Shown piece after piece: positions 26,986 to 39,272 of a DNA stretch of 64,000 nt; within the stretch, counting starts at the first letter, position 1; every line of letters begins with the position of its first letter. The stretch comes from Mixia osmundae IAM 14324. Taxonomy: Eukaryota; Basidiomycota; Mixiomycetes; Mixiales; Mixiaceae. The notes under the pieces are model-generated. The model was not told where the DNA came from. It was given only the letters and a program-made list of their open reading frames with translations, and did not search any database. Both the position numbers and the translations under genes were made by a program. The stretch spans positions 628,299 through 692,298 of the forward strand of contig NW_014575561.1 in assembly GCF_000708205.1 (NCBI RefSeq), read 5' to 3'.

Positions 26986-29446
26986 TCAAGAGGGAGTAGC
27001 CACGCCAAGGGACTTTGCGACCGAGGCTGCCTTAAGACAGGCTTCCTGCCACTCTGCCTCGCGATCCGAGAGCCAAGTGATTGCGCCGCCGGCCCCGATG
27101 GACATGTGAAGCTGATCCGAGTCGAAAGCTCGTGACTCGACGTTATCATGCTCTGGTGTGGCAATTGTGAGCGTACGGATCACGACGCTCAAGTCGACGC
27201 GATCGTCGATTGAGATGAAGCCAAGTGCACCAGAATAGATGCCTCGAGGTTTGTAGTCCTCCAAGTCCTCGAGCAACTGCATCGTTCGAAGCTTGGGAGC
27301 GCCCGTCATCGAACCGGGAGGAAAGCATCGCTTAATCGCTTCGAAAGGACCGACCTGAGCTTTGAGCGTGCCGGAGATAGTCGATACAAGCTGGTGAACG
27401 GTCTCGAAAGACTCTATTGCCCAGAGCTTATCCACTTCAATACTCGACGGATGACAGAAACTGGCCATCTCTGCTCGAATGAGATCGACGATCATGAGAC
27501 CTTCTGCGCGTTCTTTAGGGTCACGCTGGAGCGTCTTTGCGATTTGCGCATCTTTGAGTGCATCGAGCTTATTGCGCTGAGCTGTACCCTTGATGGGCTT
27601 CATCTGGATTCGTCGCTCCTCGAAATTGTCCCGTGTCGGCCAGATCTGTAGCAATCGCTCGGGCGATGAGCAAAGAACGCGCAAGCCCGGCAGCGCAAGA
27701 TAAGCAGCAAAGGGAGCCGGATTGTTTGCGCGAAGCTGAAGGTACGTCGCGAAAGGGTCAATCTTTGTCGCTTGATGCGGCACCAAGTCAAATTTGTTCG
27801 TCAGATTGAGTTCGTAAGATTCGCCTGCTTGGATGTACGAGCGAGTCTGATCGATCTTGCGCCGATACTGCGAGCCTTGAATGACAGGAACACAGCTCGT
27901 TGCAGCAGGCAGGGCAGCAGCTTGGATCGCCTGCGTAGTATCGCCGCTGTTGAGGAAGTGTTCGACCGTCTTTAGCCATTCGGCCGCCGCTGCTTCATCG
28001 ACAGCGAACTGGATACCATGTAACTCAGCTCGACCGGTGAGCACACGAGCATGCCAGGTCCGAAGCTCGTGGTCGTAGGCGAGAACGCGAGGACAGAAGA
28101 GTAGCTGAGCGTCGGCTTGTCGGGCAGGATCTGCATGATACTCGGCAGGCAGCGATTCACGCTTGAGCTCGTAGCCGAGGTAGCCATACCAGCCTACGGG
28201 TATGTCGCACTCGCTCGATACATCCGTGACGTCTGCAAGATGACGATGGAGATCAGAGGCGTACGACCAGAATGATTGATCGTTGCTGAGGAGCGTTTCC
28301 TCGATCTGGCCAGAGATTGATTTGAGCGTGCAGACACGTTCCTGGAGTCGATACGAGAGAGCGGCGCTAGGTATGCCCAGATATGACCAACGAGAATGAG
28401 CAGTCGGACGGGCACTGTCGAGCCAGATCTCGCCCAGCCCAGGTGCGATGCCTTGGCACATGGTTTGGAAGACTTGAGCCGGCTCCTTTGGGTTTGCTGC
28501 TTGGAACTGATGAGCAGCCATGGAAGCCGTCTTGACGTTTGCCAAGAGAGGCTTGACCGTGTCGCGACAATGAGTAGCCGAGCTGACCTGCAGCTTGTGG
28601 CTCAGAGCGCGATCTTCTTGCAAATCTAGATGACGAGTCGCCATGTCGAGGAAGTTGCTCAATATATTGGCGCCGTAGGTCGAAGCGACACTCTCTGGAT
28701 GGAATTGCACGCCCCATATCGGTTTGCTCGTGTGCTGGAGACCCATAATGCTTGGGCGGCCATCTGGCGACGTCGAGTAAGCCGTTATTTGTAGCTCATG
28801 TGGCAAATCTGCAGAGCCATGAGCTCGGCCTGCTGCCACCTTGCGAAAGACTGACCTGGCTCGGACACGGTCAGAGAGTTGTAGCGGACAGCATCGAAGA
28901 CGGGCGGAAGATCTTTGAAGAGCCCTTGCGATGACTCGATTTGGATCTGGCAGACTTGACCATGGACAAGATCAGGCTCAGAGTCGATCAGGCCGCCAAA
29001 GGCGGTGGCCATGCCTTGATGACCGAGACAGATACCGAAGATGGGCTTATCGCATTCTCTGAGCAAACGATGCGCGAGGCCAAAGTCCTGCAAGATAGAC
29101 ATCGGCCATGAACGCGATCACGCGTCAGGACACAAGTCACACACCTCGAGCCGATCTGGTCGACCTGGACCGGGCGAAAGGATGACAATGTCAATTTCTG
29201 GCAGTATATCATGACTGAGCTGATCCCTGTTCATCGTGCGGCGCATCATTCAGCTACAAGCCTGAACATGACGAGGGCTCACACGAACCAAGTGAGCGTA
29301 TCATGGTGTCGCACGAGGATTCTGCGCTCTAGCTCCGCATCGGTATAGTTGAGAGGATGCCGGGTGAGCAAGTGGAGCAAATTGTTGGTGTACGAGTCAT
29401 GGTGGTCGAGGATGAGGATCCGTGCCTGGAGTGGCTTGGAATCCAT
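26986..29446 (-). CDS. ABZ1: Bifunctional para-aminobenzoate (ADC) synthase, PabA-PabB fusion
   Basis: Four exons (29446..29289, 29226..29145, 29087..28856, 28808..26986) give 764 residues. The N-terminal third is a type-1 glutamine amidotransferase: ILDHHDSYTNNL, SPGPGRP, the active Cys in GICLGHQGMA, and GVQFHPES with the catalytic His/Glu. The C-terminal two thirds are the chorismate-binding enzyme, with MKPIKGTAQRN, IVDLIRAEM and PPGSMTGAPK. Together they convert chorismate and glutamine to 4-amino-4-deoxychorismate, the precursor of PABA and folate. Fungi and plants carry this fusion; yeast calls it ABZ1. The start is the ATG at 29446, just before ARILILDHHD. Stop codons of this gene and VPS4 face each other about 56 bases apart. 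Confidence 0.96.
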
Positions 29447-29726
29447 GACGACGGGCGAGTCGTGCGCTCGACGCTTGCTCGTCTTAAGCGTCGGCGAGGT
29501 TGCAGGGGCATGACTAGCTACTCTGTGAGTAGATCAGATCGTCGACTGGGCGGTCCATCTGGGCGCACAGACTGATCGACGCCGAGTTCTGTTGACGGTG
29601 TCTGCTCGAGTCGCGTGCCGGCACTGAAATTTTGAGAGGCAGCAATCGAGTGTGGTGAGGAGGAGATGACAGGGTCGATATGAGTTTGAGTGACCTGCAA
29701 GAGGCGTAGACAGAGCTCAGGACACA

Positions 29727-30800
29727 ATGTGGAAGAAGGAGAACCCCTACTCGATCGCTAAAGGTCTCCCTCGCATGGCAAGTGAGACCGTCAGGTCATC
29801 GCACCTCACAGCTCATGGCTGACCTTCCTTGCAGTCATGGCATCCCAAAAACCTCTTCAATCTCTACCAGAGGACATATGGCGAGCTTGCGAGGGAGCTC
29901 AAGTTCACCCAACCCCGGTTGACGCTCTTTCAGCAAAAGTGGCTCTCCAGACGGGTCGTGCGAGCCTACCATGGCGACTGGATCCAAGAGAAGAAGTTCT
30001 CAAAGCACTACGTTCCCAACTCCCTGCCCGCCATTCTCGCAGAATCGGGTAAATCCGTCAGAGAACACAGCTCGAGATCGCCCGCCGCGACAGCCACCAA
30101 TGAGGATAAAGCGAGACAAGCCGTCCCGCTTACTTCGCTCATGTTCAGAGAGGTCGAACGAAGGCTCGACGTCCTCGTCTTCCGTGCTTGTCTCGCCAGC
30201 AGCGTCTACAAAGCCAGAAGGATGGTCATCCATGGCAAAGTGAGAGTGAACGGCGACGTGCAACGCGCTGCTGGCTATCTCGTCCAACCCGGCGATCTCT
30301 TCACTGTCGATCCTGCAGCAGTTGAATTGCTCAGACGCCCCGGTCAAGATATCGTTGATGCTCTCGAATCAGCGACCGAGTCAGAGTCCGATGAGACAGA
30401 CGAAGTAGTCGAAGAGACCGACGAAGAGATTGCCGCCCAGCCTGACCCAAGCCCAAGTACGAGCTCATTAGCTCCAGAGACGGAGCCACGCGAGTTCCAT
30501 CTGCCAGACTATGCCGCACCTTTTCTCTTCATTCCCACCTACTTAGAAGTCGACTTTGAGACTTGCTCCGCCGTCTACGTTCGCCATCCTACCGCCCGAT
30601 CGGGCTACAGCGAGATACCGAGTCCCTACTCTGCCGATGGCGAAGTCATGGCGCTCGTATGGGTGCGTCTAGTCCACATCACTAAGATATACGCATGAAC
30701 TGACAGATCAACGCAGGAGCACTACAATCAAGTCGGACGACGGAGAAGGGCCAGAACGCCAAATTCGCTCGGCGGCCGCATAGAGCCTCTGTATCTCTGA
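29727..30800 (+). CDS. NAM9: Mitochondrial small-subunit ribosomal protein uS4m (Nam9-like)
   Basis: Three exons (29727..29777, 29835..30662, 30717..30800) give 320 residues. The first intron (29778..29834) is GC-AG with donor GCAAGT; the overlapping GT would shift the frame away from WHPKNLFNLYQR. An S4 RNA-binding domain sits near residues 130-185 (LDVLVFRACLASSVYKARRM, then GKVRVNG and VQPGDLF). An acidic insertion and a C-terminal region ending in basic RRRRARTP follow, typical of fungal mitochondrial S4. The protein binds 16S-like rRNA early in assembly of the mitoribosomal small subunit. The N-terminus is short, with no long presequence, as in yeast Nam9. Confidence 0.9.
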
Positions 30801-30895
30801 GCTCGCATGCATGCAATCGCATTCTTGTTGTAATGTTACTTTCAAAAAGAGGCACATCTCATGCATAGTAATGTCAACAAACACGTCTCGGAATA

Positions 30896-33800
30896 CTACC
30901 AGTAGTAGTCTGTGCGCGAAGGTACCACGTCCGGCTCGCCCACTTCTTTCCGTCGCTTCTTCTCTGTCGCCCACCGTTCCGTCCACTGCTTCATCTTGGC
31001 TCTGAAATATATGTTCTCGTCAGCAGAGAAGAGGGTACAAACATGAGTCAACATGCCTTGAAGTCGCATTGTGAACGTTGACGGTGGCAATGATGCGGGT
31101 ATAATTGAGAGAAAGTGCGAAACAGGTCAGCTCGTAGAAGCTTGAATGCTCGCTGTAAGGCACGCCATAAGCCTGGTAACGTTCCGTCGAATCGCGTTGC
31201 GGATAGAGGTATGCCGGTGTAAAGGGCATCGAGCCTTTCGCGACGACCCGCGCGACGGAAGGCATCTTTTCTTCCGTCGCATCAGGCCTGAATGTCCATC
31301 CTGTGCCGCGAATACCAATGACTGCAGAGCATGAGTAACTCATTGGTACTACTTGACTGTTGCGCTCACTCTTGGTGAAGTAGCGACTGAATTGCTCTAG
31401 ATATTCCTCGAGTGTTTCGCGCTTGATGGCAAACAGGTTCGTCACGTGAACTTGCGCCTCGAAAGGGTCTTTTGTGAGCATCGCATGGAGCTCAGGATCA
31501 TCCATGCACGAGAAGAGCTTGTGCTTCTGTTCGTTTGCGTAGACCTTGGAGCCGAGGGCCTGTGCAATACCTTTGAAAATTTTCTCTTTCCCCACGGAGT
31601 ATGTGCCGACTAGCACGAGGATATGCTCTCGTTTCGATGGCTTGACGTCCGGATCGGTCTTCATCGCCTGTTTGTCGTCTACTTTGCTATCTTCGTCATG
31701 ATCCCGGACGGAATTGATTACCTCTGAAGTTATCGTGGATGGCTCGAGCTCTTCCTTGACCGTTGGCAGGTCTGGCAAGGTCTCATGGCCAGGACTATGA
31801 CTGATAAAGTCCGCCCGCGCATTGACAGAAGGACTATCGACCAGAGTATCTGCTTCCTCGTCCTCTTCTTCGTCTATTTGCGGCGCTTGCGAGTCTTCGC
31901 GATCGAACATAGAGTCTTCGTCAGGATCGCGCATCGAATCTTCCATCTCCTCTTCGTCATCGAATGCATTACCACCGAGCAGATCGGCAGCACTCTCGTT
32001 TTTGATCTCTTCCTTGACTTCATCCTTCACTTCCGTCTTGACGCCAGTCACACCCAGCCAGTCCTTAAACTTGACCTCTTGCTTTGCTCGCTGCTGACCA
32101 CCCTGATAGCCTTTGCGCAGCGCCGTCGTATCTCCATCAATGCGTTGCTTGATGAGGGCAGCGCAAGCATCGACAACTTGCTCTTGTGCTGGAAACGTAT
32201 AGCGTGGATTGAGGTATGTCGTGTCAAGGTAGCAGATATCTATCCGCTTGCCAGCCAGCGCAGGATGACGAATGTGAACCGGACTCGCTCGGAAATCACC
32301 ACAATGCAGATAACGGAAGATACGTGATGGCGTCTTGCTATACGGCGATTTGGGATCGGTATGAGGCGCCTCAAAGAGGAACAAGCATGAGCCGGGGCAG
32401 TGATTGGCATCGATGAGAGTGACCGTGACTCCTGCTATGACAGTGGGCGTATCGAAAGGCAGTGGGTGGACGTATTCGGGCTTGACGCCAAGATTAGCAA
32501 CAATCAAGTTACAAGTCGTCTTCGAAGCGTAGACCGGCCCATGATTCCAAGAGCCGGATAGATTGGTGTAGTGATCAGCATGAGCATGAGACAGAAAGTA
32601 AGCCTTGATGCCTTTGATGCCTCCGTAACGAAACGCGTCGACTGCAATCGGCATGCCTTCCATGACTTTGTAGAATGGACATGGTCGAGGAGCCGATTTG
32701 CGCCAGGGCATCTTCTCTGCTATAGCTGCCTTCTTCCATGCTTTGTCTTCCGCATGACCAAGCATGAGCGCCGTGAAAGCATTTGGCTTGCCTGTGCCTG
32801 GTCTTGCGATCCCGTTCGACACACTTGGCGCAGGTTGTGCATTCGTCATCTGCGGCTGATCATTTTCATGCTTTGGAGCTTTTGAAGTCGACCGAAGCTG
32901 GTGTCGAAAATCGCTAAGCTTGGTCATTGGACGCGCTTTGCCCTTTGATCTGGATGCCACAATGCGCGGCTCGAGCGACCGAGACTTTGAGCGCCTCGCA
33001 GGCACTGTGGATACGGAGCGCGATCTTTCGCGCATGCTCGCTCTGTCCACGCACGAGTTGACGTGTAGCTGAAGTGCCTGTTTAGACTCAGAATCAGGTC
33101 GGCTTTACGTAACTGCGTAGGTAATCTGACCTCTTCGCTCGCATTTTCGAATAGCTGGCTGCACACTGGACAGGCAGGCTTTGGCGCACTCCTGACTGCT
33201 GGCGGCGGGCCTTGCTCATCGTCGCTGTCATCGAGTACAATGACCTCTTGTCGTTGTAGCTCGCGTAACAGTCCAGCATGCTGCTGGTCCTGGGACATGA
33301 CGTGGATTCCTTCCTCCCGAAAATCATCGCCAGATTCGTAGTCCCATGCTTCGTCCTCTGTCGCGGTCGCGCTGCCGGTTTCGCTTTGTTCATCATCAGA
33401 TTCGATTGCCTTGCCGCCATTGAGCATAGTCTCTTCATCCCATAGCATGCTGAAGCCATCCATATCGAATGTAGACGTGCCGGCCGATGCGCCTACTGCG
33501 TCTGGCTGCTTCGGGGGCACCTTGCTTTTCTTACTCGAGGCTTGCATCGAATTGCTCGACGAGGTTCTTTGTAAAATCGCAGGTCTGCTCGCGCCAGCGA
33601 CGGGTGTATCATCAATGCACATGAGGCCATCTTCTTCCAGTGTGACCGAGCTCTTCCTCTTCAGCTTGATCGGTTCGGGAACATCGCCGTTCGTCGCAGG
33701 AGTGACTGAGACAATCTCAACGCGCTCTGGGTCGGTAGCTCTGAGCTCGCCTGCAGGCTTCTTGGATGCCGCACGACTCGTACGAGTAGCACTAGCAGAA

Positions 33801-33991
33801 AGGCTGTGCTCACGAGCCTCCCTGGTCTTGGACGCAGGCGTAGCAGGCTGCTTGAAGTAATCTAAGATCGTGGCCGGATTGCCCGACAGTGCAGCGGTCT
33901 CTGAGCCTGATCGCTTCCTGGCTGGTGTCTTCCTAGGCGTAGACGATTCAGATCTACTGTTCGCCGACTTTGAGCTCTTCTTAGGCGGCAT
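30896..33991 (-). CDS. PSO2: SNM1/PSO2 DNA interstrand crosslink repair nuclease
   Basis: Exons 33991..33131, 33077..31370, 31321..31057 and 31001..30896 sum to 979 residues. The N-terminal part is disordered and basic, with a possible PCNA-binding motif (ILDYFKQ). The first splice builds a UBZ-type finger, CPVC...HVNSCVD. The metallo-beta-lactamase core has SHAHADHY (H-x-H-x-D-H), DANHCPGS and YLHCGDFR; the beta-CASP part has LVGTYSVGKEK and TGWTF, and the end has VPYSEHSSF and TVNVHN. The enzyme is a 5'-3' exonuclease acting on crosslinked DNA in the nucleus. About 190 acidic residues are inserted inside the catalytic region. Intron 31322..31369 is in phase and could be retained; 31002..31056 is GC-AG. 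Human paralogues are DCLRE1A-C. Confidence 0.95.
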
Positions 33992-34559
33992 GTTGCATGC
34001 ACCATCCGGTCCTCGATGTCGGTGCAATGCTCCACGACGTGGCAATTCGCGCGATTCGCGACGAGTCTCGACAAAATCTTTGATTAGTGAGGCTGCCAAA
34101 AGAAGCTCGGCAAGGGCTGCTCATTGTTGTCCTCAGCTACTGCGACGCGAAGAGACGACAGGTGGACATCTATAGGATGGAGGTCACGCTGTCCAGCTCT
34201 CGTCTTTTCGCTTCATGATAGCTCAGTCAACATCCTTCCTAATGCTCCTTTCCCATTCCCGCTCTTTCCTGTCCTCAGTACGCAGTCAATTCAGACGGCT
34301 GCGACGTCTCTCGGAAATTTATGCTCGCGGATCCTGGTCGTCTGACGACGGTGTATGGCCGGGATGCTTCCATGTTCGAGAAGAACGATCGAGGCTTTAA
34401 ATTTAGCCGCTTGCATGCACACTGTGTGCCTAGTCATTGCAATGTGGCTATTGTACGAGTCGAACAAAATCAGCATCGCACATCTGCAAGCTCTCAATGT
34501 GACTTGATGCCATACAGATCAATCCGCACGTTGTATACGCCTCTATGCGAAAAGAGCTA
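33992..34559. other. Intergenic region
   Basis: About 570 bases contain the SNM1 promoter and the 3' end of the F-box-like gene. Pyrimidine-rich tracts near 34235-34280 are compatible with a promoter. I see no supported gene or RNA. Confidence 0.4.
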
Positions 34560-36073
34560 TCAATGCATTGAAGTCGAAGGAGTTTCTCTATTTCTTGGAT
34601 CTAGCTCTGGATTGGTGTATTTGTTGAGCGACATCACCATCGGGTGCGCTTTGCATTTCCCTCTCACGCGTAGATAGCTGCGGTCTGTCTGGGTGCAGTG
34701 AGTGGGACACAGACACGATCTGCACCCTGGCGTTGCCGATGTGGAGCAATGCATGCGTAGACAACTGAGCTCGTCGTCTGCATACTCGACAGTCTCTGCG
34801 ATCCAGACGGGCACTTTGTCGAGCTGATCTTTGAGGGGTATGCTTTCGTCATGATGCAACAGCACGATCGGATGAACGGTGTACGCATACGCAGAGAGGC
34901 CTGGCTTTGACAGTCTGCCAATCTCGCGTCCAAGGAGCTGGACCTCACGTCTGGCCAGATGGAGACCGATCGACTTGAGATCGAGAAAGCCTTTGAGTTT
35001 CTCTACTTTCGCATGTCGCTGCCAGATCATATGCGCAGTAAGCTCTCGTTCGAGGCGTGCAAGTACTGCTGCGTGGCTGATTTGCCATGCTGTATACTGC
35101 TTGTATCGTTTGTCAATGACTGCAGACAAACATCAGCGACATGTGTAACATAGCAGGAGACAGAACGGACGTCGTGCAGCTTTTGCCACTTCATCAAGCG
35201 GTATCTGTACCTCTCCGCAGTGAAAGACGTACTGACGGCAGAGATCCATGAGCTCGTCTGTGACAAATTCGGGCAGATCGGGTGCCCAAATCTCTTCGCC
35301 GCTGAGGCCAAAGAGACGCTTGTCGACCATCCAGAGACTGATCTGCCTTTGCCAGGCGTCTTGCATGATTTCCACGGGATCATAGTTCTCAGGCGGATGT
35401 CTCTGCGCCGCTGCATAGGACCAGTAGGCGACAGAATGGTCTCTGAGTGTTCTCTCCCACCTGTGCATATCGATGCCGCGTAGGTAGCATTTGCGACAGA
35501 AGCTGTAGTACCGTCCATTGTTGACGATGGCTCGATGTGGGTAACGCTCGTAATGGTTACACGCAACACAGATAAAGTTGTACTGCCTTGCAGCAGCCTC
35601 TCTCGCACGCTTGCCGGCTTGGCCAACGTCGTTACCCATCGGGATGTCCATTACTTGACACCAGATGACATCTTGCCTCATAACGTAGCGAAGTGTGCGA
35701 CATACTTGCTGGAGCACGAAGAGATCGCCCGTGTTATCGTGACCGGTTTCGGTCACTATACTAGTGAGCACTTCGACGGGCAATCCGAGCAAGCCCGATG
35801 GTCGATCCGAGGCGTGCGAACTCGGATAGTCCTCAGAAGGGACTGCATGGTGGCTGTACGTGATAGATTGGCGCTTTTGTCCTTGCAAATGTCGACGCGC
35901 AAGCTGGTAAGGGTTGTAAGGGTCTGCATGCCGGCTTTGCTCCGTATACTCAGTCACCAGATTGTCGTCCTCATCTGACAGGGCTTCTGCTGAGCCTGTA
36001 TCTGTGCGAGCCGATGAGCGGTAGGGTCGGAATTGCAGGTCATCCCACCTGAGAGCTGCTCTTCGTCGTCCAT
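34560..36073 (-). CDS. F-box-like protein with a Cys-pair region
   Basis: Three exons (36073..36049, 36001..35163, 35120..34560) give 474 residues; the first intron is 47 and the second 42 bases. After an acidic N-terminus, residues about 65-110 resemble an F-box: GLLGLPVEVLTSIV, then LFVLQQVCRTLRYV and VIWCQVM. A possible zinc-binding stretch follows (CVACNHYERYPH, SFCRKCYLRG), then a long helical part. F-box proteins link substrates to SCF ubiquitin ligases through Skp1. The C-terminal 60 residues look less protein-like, so a further intron near 34700-34740 is possible. No known family beyond the F-box-like segment. Confidence 0.65.
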
Positions 36074-36388
36074 TCTGACAGTGTCCGCGGTCAACCGTGC
36101 TGAGCTGAGAAGTGGTCGGAGAATCTCAAGCCATGTGCCGATCTCGCAAAGTGTGTGAAGAGATGTGCGCTCACAATCAAAGCTGATCAAACCAAGATAA
36201 GCCGAGATATGGCGTACGCTGACGCTCGCTGCGCTCAGATGGGAAATGGATGCAGCCAGCAAACGCAGCTTTCACCTAGCGCGCGACAACAGCGACGTCG
36301 ACGCGTCACGCGGCACCGGTTGCACCGGACCGGAGGTGGAGAAATTAACGAGGTCGCGTCGCAGCAATCTGGCAATCAATCTGCAGCA
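36074..36388. promoter_or_regulatory. Bidirectional promoter region, F-box-like gene and sideroflexin
   Basis: The 315 bases lie between two divergent start codons and must drive both genes. No clear TATA box is seen; a GC-rich core (GTCGACGCGTCACGCGGCAC, 36297-36316) lies near the middle. Confidence 0.4.
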
Positions 36389-37771
36389 ATGACGACAAAG
36401 CAGGCACCGCCGATAGACATCTGTGCGAAGACTGCATGTCAGAATGTGCATAGACTGATCAGAGTGACACAGCGAAATCTCGATATGATCAGTCCAAGTT
36501 CAGCGGGCGTTTGCGACATTTCATAGAGATCACTTCGCCCCTTACGCTCTTTTACTCCTCTCAAGATCTCATAAACGCTCAGAAGCTCGTACAAGACTAC
36601 AAAGATGGCAAGCGATCAGATCTGTACAATCAGCAGGGCGAGCAGAGGATTTGGAAAGCAAAGCAGCGTGAGCTTGTCCCGCATTTCCTGTGCCCCCGAC
36701 TCTGACGTCAAAGCCAGTCGTCGACAGCTCGATACATCCAGGTGATCCTGATAGCTCTCGATGCTCCAGTAGAGCCTAAGCTCCTCGGCAGATACCGGGT
36801 TGCCAGTGCCTCTACCATTTCGGCTAAGCGCGTTCGTGCCGACCAACCTTTTCGTCGTCGGCGGCATGCTCATGCCCAATCCATCTGTGAGTAGGCCTCT
36901 AACACTCACGCGTACATAGTGCTCATCATTCTGCAGATGCGCGCAATCATGTCAGTCTGCGTCGAATCTGCTCGCTGAGCAATTCCCTCAAGCCTGAACT
37001 CGCAGCTTTTGGCAATGGGCAAATCAGACCCTGAACGTCTGTGTGAACTATGCCAATGCGAACAAGAGTATCGAAATGTCGACTGCCGAGATCGGTACAG
37101 CATATGCGACCGCCACGAGCGTGTCCGTCGCCATTGCGGTCGGCCTGAACCAGCTTGTACCACGATTAAAAGTCGCTGCTTCGACGAAGGCGTTACTCGG
37201 CAGGCTCGTTCCTTTTGTTGCAGTAGCAACTGCAGGCTGTGCCAACATCGGTCTCATGCGATGGAAAGAGATAAGAGACGGCATCGATGTCTTTGCACCT
37301 GGATCGGAAGACGAAGAAGAGAAACCGAAAAGTCTGGGCAAGAGTAGCGTTGCAGGCTCACTCGCCATATCGCAGACTGCTGCCAGTCGTGTGTTGACGA
37401 ATATGTGCGTCTCTCTTTACTCCCCGGAACAGACGCTCACGGTGAACTGGCAGACCCACATTGATCATACCCCCGGTCACTATGACTTTCCTGCTCAGCA
37501 AGGGCTTCTTCCAAGGTCCTCGAGGAAAACGAGTCGAATCAGTAGTGCATCTGGGCAAGCCACACTTTCTGCCAATCAGAGTACCTGTAGCTCATACGTG
37601 TCCACAGGCTTGATCGGTACAAGCTTACTGCTCTTCTTGCCTCCTGCGATCGCAGTCTTTCCCCAACGAGCAACAGTCTCAACGTCAACGCTAGAAGAAA
37701 AGTATAGAGATCTCAAGGATCCGAAAACTGGCAAACCACTGAGCACGGTCGAATTCAACAAAGGCCTTTGA
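36389..37771 (+). CDS. FSF1: Sideroflexin, mitochondrial amino-acid carrier
   Basis: Eight exons (36389..36422, 36473..36667, 36718..36741, 36792..36886, 36937..36950, 37006..37404, 37454..37554, 37608..37771) give 341 residues, the usual size. Family text: FSGRLRHFIEITSP, SSIHPDTG, PLPFRLSAFVP, GGMLMPNPS, NQTLNVCVNYANAN, GLNQLVP, PPVTMTFL and a late FPQRAT. The HPDTG signature appears only after splicing two 50-base introns. Four or five membrane helices are expected in the mitochondrial inner membrane; human SFXN1 carries serine for one-carbon metabolism and yeast Fsf1 belongs to the same family. Exon 36937..36950 is 14 nt. Intron 37555..37607 starts with GCAAGC, and no GT donor nearby has the right phase. 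Confidence 0.95.
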
Positions 37772-37892
37772 TCGGCTGCCGGGAAACCAAAGCATGGACT
37801 GAGGATGCATGTGCAGGAAATGGATACATTGTTATACTAGCGGCATGCAGTACAAGCGCAGGAGTGGCAACGACAGTAGAAGGCGGTTGAAG

Positions 37893-39272
37893 TCAGATGA
37901 CAAGACGATTGAGCACCGACAGTTTAGCGTGCGAGTGTACGAATGAGCTGTGCGGCCACATGAGCGGGTCACCCCATACTCGTAAACGCTCATACCGAGA
38001 CAGACTGAAGCCAACGATGGAGCCGGTGACAAAGACGAGGCTGATAACGCCAATGGCTTGCCAGGAGATGCAAGAGACTGCCTCGATCCAGATAGACGGC
38101 TTGAGCCAATCTGACCACTTTGCTGCAGGCTCATGAGGCGGATGACTTGGCTGTTGCTTGCCCGTGCGACTGGCTCGTTGGCGTGGTCGAGCTTGACGCG
38201 TGCGAGAAGGATTGCGACGGCGTTCCTGGCCCGAGTCTGAAGACGAGGGCGATGTCGTATCATCGACAAGAGGTAAGGCTTGTGAGCCCGTGTGTGGCGT
38301 TGCGACATCCCCGTTCGTTCCTGTCGATGGCCGAGGCGTGATGGCTGAGCTACGCAAGGATTGACTAGGAACGATGGCGCTAGAACGTAGCGTGTCGTTG
38401 CGGATCAGCCACGGCCGCATGGGCAAGTCATCATGAGCAAAGAGCGTCGAGCGTTCTGCATTGTCATCGGAGGGCTGCTCGTGAAGTGGAGATGAGACAG
38501 TAGTAGATTTCGACATCGTGAGCAAGGTCGAAAGAGATGCCTTGATGACTTCTTCGAGCCTGCCCTGCTCTGCCTGTGCTTCGCCTCTGAAGGCAGGTTC
38601 GGCCCGATCGACAGAGGTACGCTCAGCCAAAGAGCTTGCAAACCGATCGGCCCTTGCCCAGCCAGATGCTCCGAGCAGTGTCGAATTGGTATCGCTGTCG
38701 AACGCACTCGAGTCGTCATCGGCCGCTCTAGACGACGAAGAAGATCGTGCAGATGCGTGGCTCGAGCTACGAGCTTGCGTCTGACTTGTAGGTGACAGAG
38801 CAGGGTAGGCCGACAGCATGAGTGATTGCACGTTGCCATGTTCTGCTTCTGACCGACTGGGGATTCGCTGGCTGATAACGCGACCTCTGTAGCCAATACG
38901 TGTGCCGAGCTCGGTCTCGCTGGAAGAGTCGACGAGATCGACCGCTTCGAAATCAGAAGAAGCGGCAGAGGATGACTCTGAAGGTGTGTCTGCGCCAGCT
39001 TGAGTCCAGGGGGATGTCAACTCTGCGAGCGCTTGTGAGCACGGATCGCTGCGGCACAGTGCATCATACTGACCGTCTTCCTCCTCGCTGGGCAGGGCTT
39101 GACGCGCAGCCCTCCTCGCAGCGATGCTCGCCATTCGACTGGGACCACCTGACCTTTGGGTGTACTCATTGGACGACTGCGGGTCTGACTTTTGGTTTCG
39201 TGCAGGCACATAGTCGGGGCTCGCTGGTCGTCTGGACGTGACTCGTCGTTGGCGATCTGGTAAGAAGTTCAT
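37893..39272 (-). CDS. Low-complexity protein with one C-terminal membrane helix, unknown
   Basis: Single exon, ATG at 39272, 459 residues. The first 380 residues are Ser/Arg/Asp/Glu-rich and apparently disordered, with serine runs (SSSHASARSSSSS) and many SP/TP sites. A conserved-looking patch KWSDWLKPSIW precedes a hydrophobic helix (WQAIGVISLVFVTGSIVGF), followed by a short tail of about 35 residues. That is a type II or tail-anchored layout. I do not recognise a family. Codon usage looks like neighbouring genes, and the frame is uninterrupted over 1.38 kb, so it is very likely real. Confidence 0.75.
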   Translation of the reverse strand: MNFLPDRQRRVTSRRPASPDYVPARNQKSDPQSSNEYTQRSGGPSRMASIAARRAARQALPSEEEDGQYDALCRSDPCSQALAELTSPWTQAGADTPSESSSAASSDFEAVDLVDSSSETELGTRIGYRGRVISQRIPSRSEAEHGNVQSLMLSAYPALSPTSQTQARSSSHASARSSSSSRAADDDSSAFDSDTNSTLLGASGWARADRFASSLAERTSVDRAEPAFRGEAQAEQGRLEEVIKASLSTLLTMSKSTTVSSPLHEQPSDDNAERSTLFAHDDLPMRPWLIRNDTLRSSAIVPSQSLRSSAITPRPSTGTNGDVATPHTGSQALPLVDDTTSPSSSDSGQERRRNPSRTRQARPRQRASRTGKQQPSHPPHEPAAKWSDWLKPSIWIEAVSCISWQAIGVISLVFVTGSIVGFSLSRYERLRVWGDPLMWPHSSFVHSHAKLSVLNRLVI

